Under the pieces are notes generated by a model. The model was not told where the DNA came from, ran no database searches, and saw only the letters and a list, made by a program, of their open reading frames with translations. From an uncultured Alphaproteobacteria bacterium (GTDB taxonomy: Bacteria > Pseudomonadota > Alphaproteobacteria > HIMB59 > GCA-002718135): a stretch of 64,000 nt of DNA. Location of the stretch: positions 1-64,000 of the forward strand of contig CACNNQ010000001.1 of the NCBI GenBank assembly GCA_902621855.1, written 5' to 3'. This document shows positions 17,733-26,214 of this stretch, piece by piece. Each line of letters starts with the position of its first letter. Position 1 is the first letter of the stretch. The position numbers and the translations under genes were made by a program.

Positions 17733-19133
17733 TTAATACCGACTTTTTAAATTCTCTATTTCACTTTTAAGTAATTCATTAAACTCTTTATACTTTTGAG
17801 GGATATCGCCCCATAATTCTTTACAGGAAATAAATTTATTATCATTATCTAAATAATTTTTAATCCAACTCCATTTTGGCTCGTAATAATCAAAAGCTAT
17901 TTCCTTGTTGTTAATTTTGATCATAAAAATATACCAGCTTGCTATTGAGGAAATTAAAAACTTTGGTAGAATATTTAACTCAAAACATTTTTTTATAGAT
18001 GGTAAAATAAATATTGGAAATTTTCCAACTCCATCCATTACAAGTCTTTCTAGTTTGTCCCCAATATATTTATTTTTAAATCGATTATGGATTAATTGCA
18101 TATACTCTTTTAAATCTAATGGAAGATTTTTTCCTAATGCAGGTATGATTTCTTTTTCTTGAATATTGTAAAAATATTCTTCTAGCTCTTTGTCATTAAT
18201 AGCTTCATCATATGTTCTATAACCTTTGAGAACACCGAAATATGCTAATGCCACATGACCAGCATTAAGAATTCTTATTTTTATTTCTTCGTATGGAATG
18301 ACATTTTTTACAAATTCCACACCCACTTTTTCAAGCTTTGGTCTTTTTCCAATAAAATTATCTTCAATAACCCATTGAATAAAAGGTTCAGCCATAACAC
18401 TACAATTTTCTTTTATTTTAAATTTAGTAAAAATTTCTTCTTTCAATTCATTTGGTGATCTTGGAGTAATTCGATCTACCATGCATGAAGGGAAACTTAC
18501 ATTTTTATTTATCCATTCTAAAAGCTCAAATTCTTTTTTTTTATCTACATATGTTTTAAGAGTTTTTTCTAACATCTTACCATTTTCTCTAATGTTGTCA
18601 CAACATAGTAACGTAATAGCTTTGTTGCATGACAATTTTCTAACTTTTAATGCATTAACTAGATACGAGAAAATTATATCTCTCTCTTTATCTTCTAAAT
18701 TATTTTTTATCTTCTCATTGTGTAAATCAAGTTCATTATTTTCAGAAATATAATAACCACTTTCAGTCACTGTCATTGTAACAATTTCAATAGAAGGATT
18801 ACTTAATACATTTTCTGCATCTATTTGATCACTGCTCCAATCAAATAAGTTGATTAAAGAATGTATTTCTTCAAAATTCTCTTCGCCATTTGTAGAAATA
18901 GTTTTTAGTATGTATTTACCTTTTCTTTCACCAAGTAACTTAAAATACTCACTTTCACTTTTACGTAAATTTACTCCTATTATACCCCAATTTAGATCAT
19001 TGGTTTTTTCTAGGTATTTATTAATATAAAGTGCTTGATGGGCTCTATGAAAGTTTCCTACGCCTAAGTGTACAATTCCAGCTTTACAATCATTTCTATT
19101 AAAAGATGGCTCTAAAAGTTTATTTTCATTCAT
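17733..19133 (-). CDS. Mannitol dehydrogenase-family polyol/hexuronate dehydrogenase
   Basis: This 466-residue protein belongs to the long-chain dehydrogenase family of mannitol 2-dehydrogenase, D-arabinitol 4-dehydrogenase and fructuronate reductase. It has the N-terminal nucleotide motif GVGNFHRAHQALY and the family catalytic array K-x4-N-x2-H (KIRILNAGH). The ATG at 19133 overlaps the stop of the preceding gene by eight bases; a TTG at 19136 is possible. It is the last gene of a polyol transport operon, so a reaction such as arabinitol to xylulose or mannitol to fructose is likely. The exact substrate is not determined. Confidence 0.88.
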   Translation of the reverse strand: MNENKLLEPSFNRNDCKAGIVHLGVGNFHRAHQALYINKYLEKTNDLNWGIIGVNLRKSESEYFKLLGERKGKYILKTISTNGEENFEEIHSLINLFDWSSDQIDAENVLSNPSIEIVTMTVTESGYYISENNELDLHNEKIKNNLEDKERDIIFSYLVNALKVRKLSCNKAITLLCCDNIRENGKMLEKTLKTYVDKKKEFELLEWINKNVSFPSCMVDRITPRSPNELKEEIFTKFKIKENCSVMAEPFIQWVIEDNFIGKRPKLEKVGVEFVKNVIPYEEIKIRILNAGHVALAYFGVLKGYRTYDEAINDKELEEYFYNIQEKEIIPALGKNLPLDLKEYMQLIHNRFKNKYIGDKLERLVMDGVGKFPIFILPSIKKCFELNILPKFLISSIASWYIFMIKINNKEIAFDYYEPKWSWIKNYLDNDNKFISCKELWGDIPQKYKEFNELLKSEIENLKSRY

Positions 19134-20163
19134 CAATATGAATTTGTAATTTCACATCTGTTGGTCTGTGTTCCGCAGCTCTTTCAAATGCAGCAACACT
19201 TTCTTCAAATTTGAATGTATGTGTAATCATTGGTTTTACGTCTATTTTACCACTTCCTAGCAACCTTATAGAAGGTTCATATTGGTGAGAATATCTATGA
19301 ACAGTTTGATATTCTAAACCTTTTGCAAATAAAATTGCCCAGTTCATTGGGACGGGTTCAGCATTATTACCAATTAACACAACATGGGCACCTGGAGAGC
19401 AACAAGAAAAAATAGCTTCATATGCCTTCACTGCGCCGCTGCATTCAAAAAACCTATCAACTCCCCATCCATTTGTGTCATCCATAATTCTTTCCGACAA
19501 ATTTTCCTTTGATAAATCTACCGGTATTAAGTCTGGGTAGTTCTCACACATTTTTAATTTTTCAGAAAGTATATCAGCTATATAAACTTTAGAACATCCT
19601 CCTGCTAATGCTGCTAATCCAGTTACTAATCCTATAGGTCCACAACCCATGACTAATCCAATTTGCCCAGGTTTGATTTTTGCTTTTGTCACACCTTGCA
19701 TACCAACTGCCAAAGGTTCGACCATTGCACCTTCAGCATATGACAAATTATCTGGAATTTTAAAAACCATATCACCAGGAAAAATTACTTCTGGCGCAAG
19801 ACATCCATGAATAGGGGGCGTCGCCCAAAATTTAACTTTTTGGTCATAATTATACATTCCTAGTTTATACTCTTTAGATTTTTTACTAACAACTTGAGGT
19901 TCAATACAAACTCTATCACCTTCTTTTAAAATTTTTTCATTTTTTCCAACCTCAATAACAGTTCCTGACCCTTCATGACCTAATACCATTGGTGCATCTA
20001 CATGCCATTGACCTATTTTTCCATGTTCATAGTAATGAATGTCCGATCCACAAATTCCAACTGTATGCATTTTGATTTTAACATCATCAGGACCAACTTC
20101 TGTTGGGAGATCAATATCACGTAAGTTTAACTCTAATTGTTTTTCTAATACTAAAGCTTTCAT
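19126..20163 (-). CDS. Zinc-type sorbitol/xylitol dehydrogenase, MDR family
   Basis: This 345-residue NAD-dependent polyol dehydrogenase starts at the ATG at 20163, preceded by AAGGA at good spacing. Catalytic zinc ligands C38 (GICGSD) and H63-E64 (GHEGSG) are present, as is the Rossmann motif GCGPIGLV. The segment that normally carries four structural-zinc cysteines reads VSKKSKEYKLGMYNYD, with all four replaced, so only the catalytic zinc is expected. The start is within four bases of the small membrane protein's stop. Xylitol or sorbitol is the most likely substrate. Confidence 0.9.
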   Translation of the reverse strand: MKALVLEKQLELNLRDIDLPTEVGPDDVKIKMHTVGICGSDIHYYEHGKIGQWHVDAPMVLGHEGSGTVIEVGKNEKILKEGDRVCIEPQVVSKKSKEYKLGMYNYDQKVKFWATPPIHGCLAPEVIFPGDMVFKIPDNLSYAEGAMVEPLAVGMQGVTKAKIKPGQIGLVMGCGPIGLVTGLAALAGGCSKVYIADILSEKLKMCENYPDLIPVDLSKENLSERIMDDTNGWGVDRFFECSGAVKAYEAIFSCCSPGAHVVLIGNNAEPVPMNWAILFAKGLEYQTVHRYSHQYEPSIRLLGSGKIDVKPMITHTFKFEESVAAFERAAEHRPTDVKLQIHIDE

Positions 20164-20165
20164 TT

Positions 20166-20345
20166 TTATCCTTTCCAAATAACAAATACTATCCAGGCTA
20201 TACCAATTCCAATAGCTATATTAATTGATAAAATATTTTCTAAAAAACGCATCCATAATAATTGTAATGCAACGAAACTAATTACTCCAATAAAAAGTCT
20301 ATCAAACCAATTTGTATCAATAGGAATAAAGCCTTTTTTTCTCAT
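20166..20345 (-). CDS. Small membrane protein of polyol transport operon, function unknown
   Basis: This 59-residue protein with two hydrophobic segments (about residues 16-31 and 37-57) carries a charged and aromatic N-terminus (MRKKGFIPIDTNWFDRL). I do not recognise its family. The ATG at 20345 lies one base after the stop of the preceding permease, and the dehydrogenase follows two bases after its own stop, so it is translated within the transport operon. Position and coupling suggest an accessory subunit or assembly factor for the importer. A longer frame from 20366 would overlap the permease and is less likely. Confidence 0.7.
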   Translation of the reverse strand: MRKKGFIPIDTNWFDRLFIGVISFVALQLLWMRFLENILSINIAIGIGIAWIVFVIWKG

Positions 20346-20346
20346 A

Positions 20347-21201
20347 TTAGCCCTTGACTGCTCCAAATGTTAATCCAGCCACAATATACCTTTGTACTAA
20401 AAATAAAAAGATTAAAGCAGGAATCATTGATACTAATGCTACTGCTGCCATAGTTCCCCAATTCGTACCAGTTGTAGTAACAAATTCAGAAAGACCTGTT
20501 GGAATTGTTCTGGCGTATACACTAGTCAGAGTTGAAGCTAATAAATATTCATTCCATGCAAATAAAAAACTTAGAAGTGATGTAACAGCTATTCCTGGCG
20601 CTGCGAGAGGAATTATTAATTTCCAAAACACTGTAAATAGACTTGCTCCATCAACAATCATAGCCTCATCCAATTCTTTAGGAATTCCATCGATAATGCC
20701 TTTTAAAAGCCAAATAGCAAAAGGTAAATTAAATACACAGTATAATAAAATTAGACCAATTTTAGTATCAAACAGTGCAAAATCACCAAATTTAAATACT
20801 GTTGAAAATAATAAAAACAACGGTAGCATAAATGCAGCAGGTGGTGCCATCCTATTTGTCATTGTCCAGAAAAATATACTTTCAGAACCAGGTAATTTAA
20901 ACCTTGAAAGTGCATAGGTTGCCATTAATGCTAAAACAGTTACTAAAGCAGCATTAGAGGTAGCTACAATAATAGAATTTAAAAGATAATCCGAATAAAT
21001 CCCATCAATAAAAGGTTTGGTAAAATTTTTCCAATGAATTTTTTGGAAAAATGTTGGGCTTAAATTTGGCTTTCCAAATAATTCAACTGGTGTCCTTGTT
21101 GAAACTAAAACCATCCAATAGATAGGAAACAAAGTAATTAAAGTCAGTATTGACCAAAGAATAGTAGTGCTAATTTTAGAAATTATTTTTCTAATTTTCA
21201 C
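20347..21201 (-). CDS. Sugar/polyol ABC transporter permease (MalG type), operon 3
   Basis: This 284-residue permease has an N-terminal membrane helix and the EAA loop [15 protein letters not shown] followed by KLIIPLA. The GTG start at 21201 has GAGGT five bases upstream and overlaps the previous permease by 11 bases. It pairs with the MalF-type gene. The linked sorbitol/xylitol and mannitol-family dehydrogenases indicate polyol import, as in the smo/mtl operons of other alphaproteobacteria. Unlike those, no ATPase gene (SmoK type) follows. Confidence 0.92.
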   Translation of the reverse strand: MKIRKIISKISTTILWSILTLITLFPIYWMVLVSTRTPVELFGKPNLSPTFFQKIHWKNFTKPFIDGIYSDYLLNSIIVATSNAALVTVLALMATYALSRFKLPGSESIFFWTMTNRMAPPAAFMLPLFLLFSTVFKFGDFALFDTKIGLILLYCVFNLPFAIWLLKGIIDGIPKELDEAMIVDGASLFTVFWKLIIPLAAPGIAVTSLLSFLFAWNEYLLASTLTSVYARTIPTGLSEFVTTTGTNWGTMAAVALVSMIPALIFLFLVQRYIVAGLTFGAVKG

Positions 21202-22072
21202 TTTTACCTCTTGAAACCATTACACTATAAAGTAACCAACAAATTACTATTGTAATATATAAATATAAAATAGACATAGCCGATCCAAAACCATAAAATC
21301 TTTTTTCAAATACTTCTTTCCATATATGGATTCCAGTAAATCTAGTTGCATACCCTGGACCACCTCCTGTAAGCATCCAAACTTCATCAACAATTTTTAA
21401 TGAATCCATTAAACGAATAAAAATGACAACAATTAAAACAGGTACCATCATAGGAATAGTTATATAGATAAATATTTGGAAATTATTTGCTCCATCAATT
21501 TTAGCAGACTCATAAGGGTCTTGAGGGAGTGCACTTAAGCCAGCAAGTAAAGTAAGTGTTACAAATGGTGTCCAATGCCAAATATCCATTATTACTATCA
21601 TCCAAAAAGCTTGATCAGCGTTCAATCCATAATTTAGAGTATAACCAAAGAAATCTTTTAAGAAGTGAGGAAGAGGACCTAATCCCTGAACAGTAAATAA
21701 TTTGAATATTGAACCTACAACAATTGGAGCAATAACTAGAGGTAAGGTATGAACCCCTCTAAAAAAAGATTTGAGTGGGAAAGAGCTTAATAAAGAAAGA
21801 GCTAATAAAAAACCTAAACTTAATTCAAAGAAGAGTGTTACAACAGCAAACCTGATTGAGCGCCAAATTGAACTCAAAAAAACTTCATCAAAAATAAGTT
21901 GACGGTAATTATATCCAAATCCTTCAAATTGCATTGAAGGATCAACTGCTAAAGGATTCCATTTAAAGAAACCAACATACAAAACGTAAAAAAATGGAAC
22001 AAGACCTACTAATATTAAAATTAGTATAGTTGGCGATAAAAGTAACCAACCTGTTCTATTATTAGAAAACAT
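21191..22072 (-). CDS. Sugar/polyol ABC transporter permease (MalF type), operon 3
   Basis: This 293-residue inner-membrane permease has about six helices and the EAA loop [14 protein letters not shown], followed by ITIPMM. It forms the channel with the MalG-type partner, which overlaps it by 11 bases. The region before the ATG at 22072 is pyrimidine-rich (the 3' arm of a hairpin) and lacks an evident ribosome site, so translation may be weak or depend on readthrough from the binding-protein cistron. Confidence 0.92.
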   Translation of the reverse strand: MFSNNRTGWLLLSPTILILILVGLVPFFYVLYVGFFKWNPLAVDPSMQFEGFGYNYRQLIFDEVFLSSIWRSIRFAVVTLFFELSLGFLLALSLLSSFPLKSFFRGVHTLPLVIAPIVVGSIFKLFTVQGLGPLPHFLKDFFGYTLNYGLNADQAFWMIVIMDIWHWTPFVTLTLLAGLSALPQDPYESAKIDGANNFQIFIYITIPMMVPVLIVVIFIRLMDSLKIVDEVWMLTGGGPGYATRFTGIHIWKEVFEKRFYGFGSAMSILYLYITIVICWLLYSVMVSRGKSEN

Positions 22073-22079
22073 ATAAAAG

Positions 22080-22102
22080 AGGAGGCAATATATGCCTCCC
22101 TT
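22080..22102 (-). terminator. Intercistronic hairpin between binding protein and permease (operon 3)
   Basis: GGAGGCA (minus strand, 22099-22093) pairs with TGCCTCC (22087-22081) around a five-base loop. The stem can extend as AAAG/CTTT past a one-base bulge, and TTTTAT follows on the transcript before the permease ATG. It resembles an intrinsic terminator or 3'-end protector that would favour the binding-protein message. Confidence 0.65.
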
Positions 22103-22113
22103 TATTATATTAA

Positions 22114-23538
22114 TTAACCTTGATAACCAAGGTCGCCCATAACTTTATCAAGAGCTTCACAAGCCCCATCTAAAGCTGCCTCTGGAGTCATTTCACCAGC
22201 TAGAGCCTTATAAATGAAAGGATCAATAGCAGCTCTTCCTGCTCCGTGGAATGGGAATGGAGGTGCACCAGCATACAAGAAGCCAGTATCTCTCATCAAA
22301 GTAAAGTATCCATCAGCTTGCTCATCAACAGCCATTACTTTTGGATCAGCATATGTTGCTTTGTGAGTAATACGTCCACCAGCGATAGCCCAATCAGCTT
22401 GCACTTCATTTTGAGCAATAAACTGAAGCCAAAGCATTGTAGCTTCAATATTTTTTGACGAGTGTGGAATACCATAAGCACCACCATCAAAATAACCAAT
22501 GTAACCATTTCCAGCAGCAGCTTGTGTCATAACACCTGGTGCAGTTGGAGGTAACATAACTCCTACATTTCCTACAACAGCTGATTTTTCAGCATCTGTT
22601 GCAATCCATGCAGCGTTTTCACCATAAACCCAACCTTGTGCAGCTCTTCCAGCTGCAAAAGACGCACCAACTTCACTCCATGTACTTTGTAAAGCTTCAG
22701 GTGGAGCGAATGGTAAAAGTTGTGTCCAGAAGTTTAGAGCAGCTTTTGCTCTTCCACCATTTAGCTGTCCACCATTTTCAACACATGATTGATAAGTATC
22801 CATATTAACACCCCAGTTATATAAACCGAAAGATGGTCCAATAGATTCTAAAAATTCATATGTAGATGCTGGGTGACCAGTGTGTCCTTGAACTGTAGTT
22901 CCCCAACATTCCATTCCATTATCAGCACAGTAATGAGTAAAGAATTCAGCATTATCTCTGTATTGATCAAATGAAGTTGCTGGTGACAAACCATATCCAT
23001 ATTGTGCTCTGAAAGCAGCCTTTGCATCTGCAGCTTCAAATAAATCTTTTCTATAGAGATATACTTTAATGAATGCTTCCATCGGAACACCAAATACATC
23101 ACCTGATCCATCTTTGAAGTAATCTATGAAAGTTGTGAAGTCATCAAGACTAACACCTGGTGCTTGAAGATCTGGATTATTAGCTAACCCTTCTGTAATG
23201 TTCACTAAAAAATCTCTGTTTAAATAATCATAAACAATATCTTGTTCAATGTACACAAAGTCATAGATACCAGAATTTGCTTCCATATCTTTAATTGCTT
23301 TATCGTACATTGAATCCCAAGAAGTATTTTCTAATTGAACTTTAATTCCTGTTAATTCTTCAAACTGTTTTGCTAAAACCTCCCCAGCAAATTGACCTGG
23401 AGGTGTATTTTCAGCTACACCTTGAAGTACTGTACCGGCATAAGGAGCACCTGCCTTTTTCCACCATTCAGCATGACCGCCAGCCATAGCTGAGAATGAA
23501 AAAATAGATGCAACTATTGCGATAAATAATTTTTTCAT
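22114..23538 (-). CDS. Sugar/polyol ABC transporter substrate-binding protein, operon 3
   Basis: This 474-residue periplasmic binding protein has a clear Sec signal peptide ([19 protein letters not shown]). The strong ribosome site AAGGAGG just before the ATG and its more GC-rich codon use than neighbouring genes suggest very high expression. The mature protein has many aromatic residues and the family 1 layout. Its operon ends with two polyol dehydrogenases, so mannitol, sorbitol, arabinitol or xylitol is the likely ligand. It is the promoter-proximal gene of operon 3. Confidence 0.92.
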   Translation of the reverse strand: MKKLFIAIVASIFSFSAMAGGHAEWWKKAGAPYAGTVLQGVAENTPPGQFAGEVLAKQFEELTGIKVQLENTSWDSMYDKAIKDMEANSGIYDFVYIEQDIVYDYLNRDFLVNITEGLANNPDLQAPGVSLDDFTTFIDYFKDGSGDVFGVPMEAFIKVYLYRKDLFEAADAKAAFRAQYGYGLSPATSFDQYRDNAEFFTHYCADNGMECWGTTVQGHTGHPASTYEFLESIGPSFGLYNWGVNMDTYQSCVENGGQLNGGRAKAALNFWTQLLPFAPPEALQSTWSEVGASFAAGRAAQGWVYGENAAWIATDAEKSAVVGNVGVMLPPTAPGVMTQAAAGNGYIGYFDGGAYGIPHSSKNIEATMLWLQFIAQNEVQADWAIAGGRITHKATYADPKVMAVDEQADGYFTLMRDTGFLYAGAPPFPFHGAGRAAIDPFIYKALAGEMTPEAALDGACEALDKVMGDLGYQG

Positions 23539-23556
23539 TATTCCTCCTTATTAAAT

Positions 23557-23580
23557 AATAAACATAAACATATGTTTATT
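23557..23580. promoter_or_regulatory. Perfect palindrome in the 5' leader of operon 3
   Basis: The arms AATAAACATA (23557-23566) and TATGTTTATT (23571-23580) are exact 10-bp inverted repeats separated by AACA. The site lies between the likely promoter and the AAGGAGG ribosome site of the binding-protein gene. It is a strong candidate operator, or a hairpin in the leader RNA. It does not resemble the TTGTCAnACAA sites of operons 1 and 2. Confidence 0.55.
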
Positions 23581-23597
23581 TTTTAAACACTACTTAG

Positions 23598-23603
23598 ATT
23601 ATA
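23598..23603 (-). promoter_or_regulatory. Likely -10 element of operon 3
   Basis: On the minus strand this reads TATAAT exactly, with a weak -35-like TTGCAT 18 bases upstream. Transcription would begin near 23591, just before the palindrome at 23557-23580, the classic position for a blocking repressor. Promoter calls in such A+T-rich DNA are uncertain. Confidence 0.4.
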
Positions 23604-23740
23604 ACTTTTATCAACTACTTTATGCAATAAATTGAATATTAATTCATTATGTTGAAAAATGTATATTTTAAGTATTTAAATATTGTTTTATTAGTTATTT
23701 ATGATCTTATTATGAATAATATTCTCAACTGGAGGTCAAA

Positions 23741-24505
23741 ATGATTTTAGAACGATTCAAAATTACCAATAAGGTTGCAATTGTTACAGGAGGAACCAGA
23801 GGTATTGGTCTTGCCATAGCTCACGCATTGGGCGAAGCTGGTGCAAAACTTGTAGTAACTAGTAGAACTGATAAATTTGGTGGTTTAGATAGTTTAAAAA
23901 AAGCCGGATATGATGTTTCTTTTTTTGAAAGTGACATAACTGATAAAACTGTCCCACAAAAAATCATTGATTACACTTTAAATAAGCATGGTGTAATTGA
24001 CATACTGGTAAATAACGCTGGAGTTGCTCAACATGGTGAGATGGAAGAATTTACCGATGAGTTGTTAGATAAAATAATGAATGTAAATGTGGATTCAGTC
24101 TTTAGAATGTGCCGATCTGTTTTAACTCCAATGAAAAAACAAGGCAGTGGAGTAATCTTAAATATAGGTTCTATATCAGGATTGGTATCTAATATACCAC
24201 AGCCTCAAGTAGCTTACAATGCATCAAAGGCTGCAGTACATATGATGACTAAAAGTTTAGCAAGTGATTTTGCAGATAAAAATATAAGGGTAAATGCAAT
24301 TGCTCCTGGTTATTTTAGAACTGAAATGACTAAACTCTCAAAAGAGACAGAACATTGGTATCCAACTTGGGATCAAATGACACCATTAAATCGAATGGCT
24401 GAGACAGAAGAAATTGGAGCAGCAGCACTTTTTTTGTGCAGTCCAGCTTCAAGTTATGTGACAGGTGAAGTTTTAGTGATGGATGGTGGATATACGACTA
24501 GATAG
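23741..24505 (+). CDS. SDR-family dehydrogenase
   Basis: This 254-residue classical SDR has TGGTRGIG (17-24), NNAG (91-94) and the catalytic S144, Y159, K163 (YNASK), and ends in VMDGGYT. GGAGG lies eight bases before the ATG. Close relatives are annotated as glucose, gluconate or polyol dehydrogenases. It is divergent from operon 3 and followed one base after its stop by a GMC oxidoreductase, so both probably act on the same imported polyol or sugar. Substrate unassigned. Confidence 0.87.
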   Translation: MILERFKITNKVAIVTGGTRGIGLAIAHALGEAGAKLVVTSRTDKFGGLDSLKKAGYDVSFFESDITDKTVPQKIIDYTLNKHGVIDILVNNAGVAQHGEMEEFTDELLDKIMNVNVDSVFRMCRSVLTPMKKQGSGVILNIGSISGLVSNIPQPQVAYNASKAAVHMMTKSLASDFADKNIRVNAIAPGYFRTEMTKLSKETEHWYPTWDQMTPLNRMAETEEIGAAALFLCSPASSYVTGEVLVMDGGYTTR

Positions 24506-24506
24506 A

Positions 24507-26132
24507 ATGAACAAATATTCTGATTATATCGTTATTGGAGGAGGGGCATCAGGATGTGCGGTTACACATAAACTTTTAAACGCTAATCAGACTGTTAATT
24601 TGATAGAATCTGGTTATTCTCATCATAATTTTCTTTTAGATGTTCCTGCTGGATTTTTTAAATTAATTAATAATTCAAAATATGCGACATATCATAAAAC
24701 TAATCCTCAAAAACATCTAGAAAATAGGATTAACATTGTTCCTCAAGGCAATGTGTTGGGAGGAGGTACCTCTATCAATGCTCAGGTTTATATGAGAGGT
24801 AGAGCAGAGGATTACAATGAATGGAATGATATATTAAGAATAAACAATGACTCAGCAAAATGGGATTGGGATACAGTTCTTCCTTATTTTAAAGAAATGG
24901 AGAACAACTCTAGAATTGAGAATAAATATCACAGTAAAAAAGGAAGATTAAAAGTATCAGATTCTTTACATGTTGATTCTCTCTCTTATGATTTTATTAA
25001 TTCTGTTGCATCTCTTGGAGTCGAAATCACTGATGATTTTAATGGTGAACATCAAAAAGGCGTAGGTCTATATCAATTTATGAATAGTAATGGCAAAAGA
25101 TGCTCGGCCGCTTATGCTTTTATAGAGTCTGAAATGAAAAATAAAAATTTAAAACTTTCATTACAAACTACAGTTAAAAAAATAATAATTGAAAATAATA
25201 AAGCTTTAGGAGTTGTTGTTGAAAATAGACATGGCAGAGAAGAAAATATTTATGCAAATAAAGAAGTAGTTTTAGCCTCAGGTTCATTCATTACGCCAAA
25301 AATATTAATGCTTTCTGGTATTGGTGATGAAGATGAGCTCAGTAAATTGTCAATAAAATGTAAAAATCACTTACCAGGCGTTGGTAAAAATCTAATGGAC
25401 CATCCGGAATGCCCATTAATTGCAAAAGCAAATGGTAAGTATGGTTATTACAAACAGGGTGTAGGATGGAGAATGTTAAAGAATGGTCTTGAGTTTTTAT
25501 TATTTGGAACAGGAAGAGTAAATTCAACAGGTGTAGAAGCAGGTTCCTTTGTTAATCCTTTAAACCTATCAGACTTATCATACATCCAAGCTTTTTTTGT
25601 ACCAAGTATATATATGAATTCTGATACAATTGGGGTTATTGAAGATAATTATGGAATGTCTATAACAACAGTTGTTACTAAACCTAAGTCTAGAGGTTAT
25701 GTAAAATTAAAATCTTCAAATTTTAGAGATCCACCAGAAATAGAACTTAATTTATTAAAGCATGAGGATGATTTAAAAATGATGATGGCAGGTCAAAGAT
25801 TTTTCCTTGAAGCTTTTAGGAAAGGGCCACTGGCTAAGAAAGTAGAGAGAGTCATAATTCCAGATATAACAAATTTATCAGACGAAAATCTTGAAAAACA
25901 CTGTAAAAAATTTGTCAGAACTAACTATCATCCATCTGGTACTGCAAAAATGGGAGCAGATAATGATAAAATGTCAGTCCTTGATTCTAAACTAAAAGTA
26001 AGAGGAATAGAAAATTTACGTGTTTGTGATTTATCAGCTATGCCAAATATCAATTCTGGAAATACATCTGCTCCAGCAATGATGATTGGTTTAAGATGTG
26101 GAGATTTTTTAACACAACCTATTATTAATTGA
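24507..26132 (+). CDS. GMC-family FAD oxidoreductase (choline dehydrogenase-like)
   Basis: This 541-residue flavoenzyme has an N-terminal dinucleotide motif (YIVIGGGASGCAV), the GMC signature region GNVLGGGTSINAQVYMRG and the C-terminal catalytic block NYHPSGTAKMG followed by MPNINSGNTSAP. GMC enzymes oxidise alcohols such as choline, polyols or sugars and donate electrons to the respiratory chain. The ATG at 24507 is one base after the SDR stop. Its context with an SDR and an aldose isomerase argues for a sugar or polyol substrate rather than choline; no betaine aldehyde dehydrogenase is near. Confidence 0.88.
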   Translation: MNKYSDYIVIGGGASGCAVTHKLLNANQTVNLIESGYSHHNFLLDVPAGFFKLINNSKYATYHKTNPQKHLENRINIVPQGNVLGGGTSINAQVYMRGRAEDYNEWNDILRINNDSAKWDWDTVLPYFKEMENNSRIENKYHSKKGRLKVSDSLHVDSLSYDFINSVASLGVEITDDFNGEHQKGVGLYQFMNSNGKRCSAAYAFIESEMKNKNLKLSLQTTVKKIIIENNKALGVVVENRHGREENIYANKEVVLASGSFITPKILMLSGIGDEDELSKLSIKCKNHLPGVGKNLMDHPECPLIAKANGKYGYYKQGVGWRMLKNGLEFLLFGTGRVNSTGVEAGSFVNPLNLSDLSYIQAFFVPSIYMNSDTIGVIEDNYGMSITTVVTKPKSRGYVKLKSSNFRDPPEIELNLLKHEDDLKMMMAGQRFFLEAFRKGPLAKKVERVIIPDITNLSDENLEKHCKKFVRTNYHPSGTAKMGADNDKMSVLDSKLKVRGIENLRVCDLSAMPNINSGNTSAPAMMIGLRCGDFLTQPIIN

Positions 26133-26185
26133 TAATTTTTGTTTTATTTAGACGACTAAATTGATACGATTTTGAGAAAATAATT

Positions 26186-26195
26186 TACTTAAGTA
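26186..26195. promoter_or_regulatory. Palindromic site before the rhamnose isomerase-like gene
   Basis: TACTTAAGTA is a perfect 10-bp palindrome. It overlaps a second, wider inverted repeat, AGAAAATA (26175-26182) with TATTTTCT (26194-26201). It lies about 20 bases before the GTG at 26215 and directly upstream of GGAGG. It may be an operator; low-complexity chance symmetry is possible. Confidence 0.3.
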
Positions 26196-26214
26196 TTTTC
26201 TAAATGGAGGTCAG

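Noticed and set aside
20354-20917. A 187-codon plus-strand frame opposite the operon 3 permease
   Set aside because: It is antisense to a clear permease with an EAA loop, has no recognisable motif and no context.
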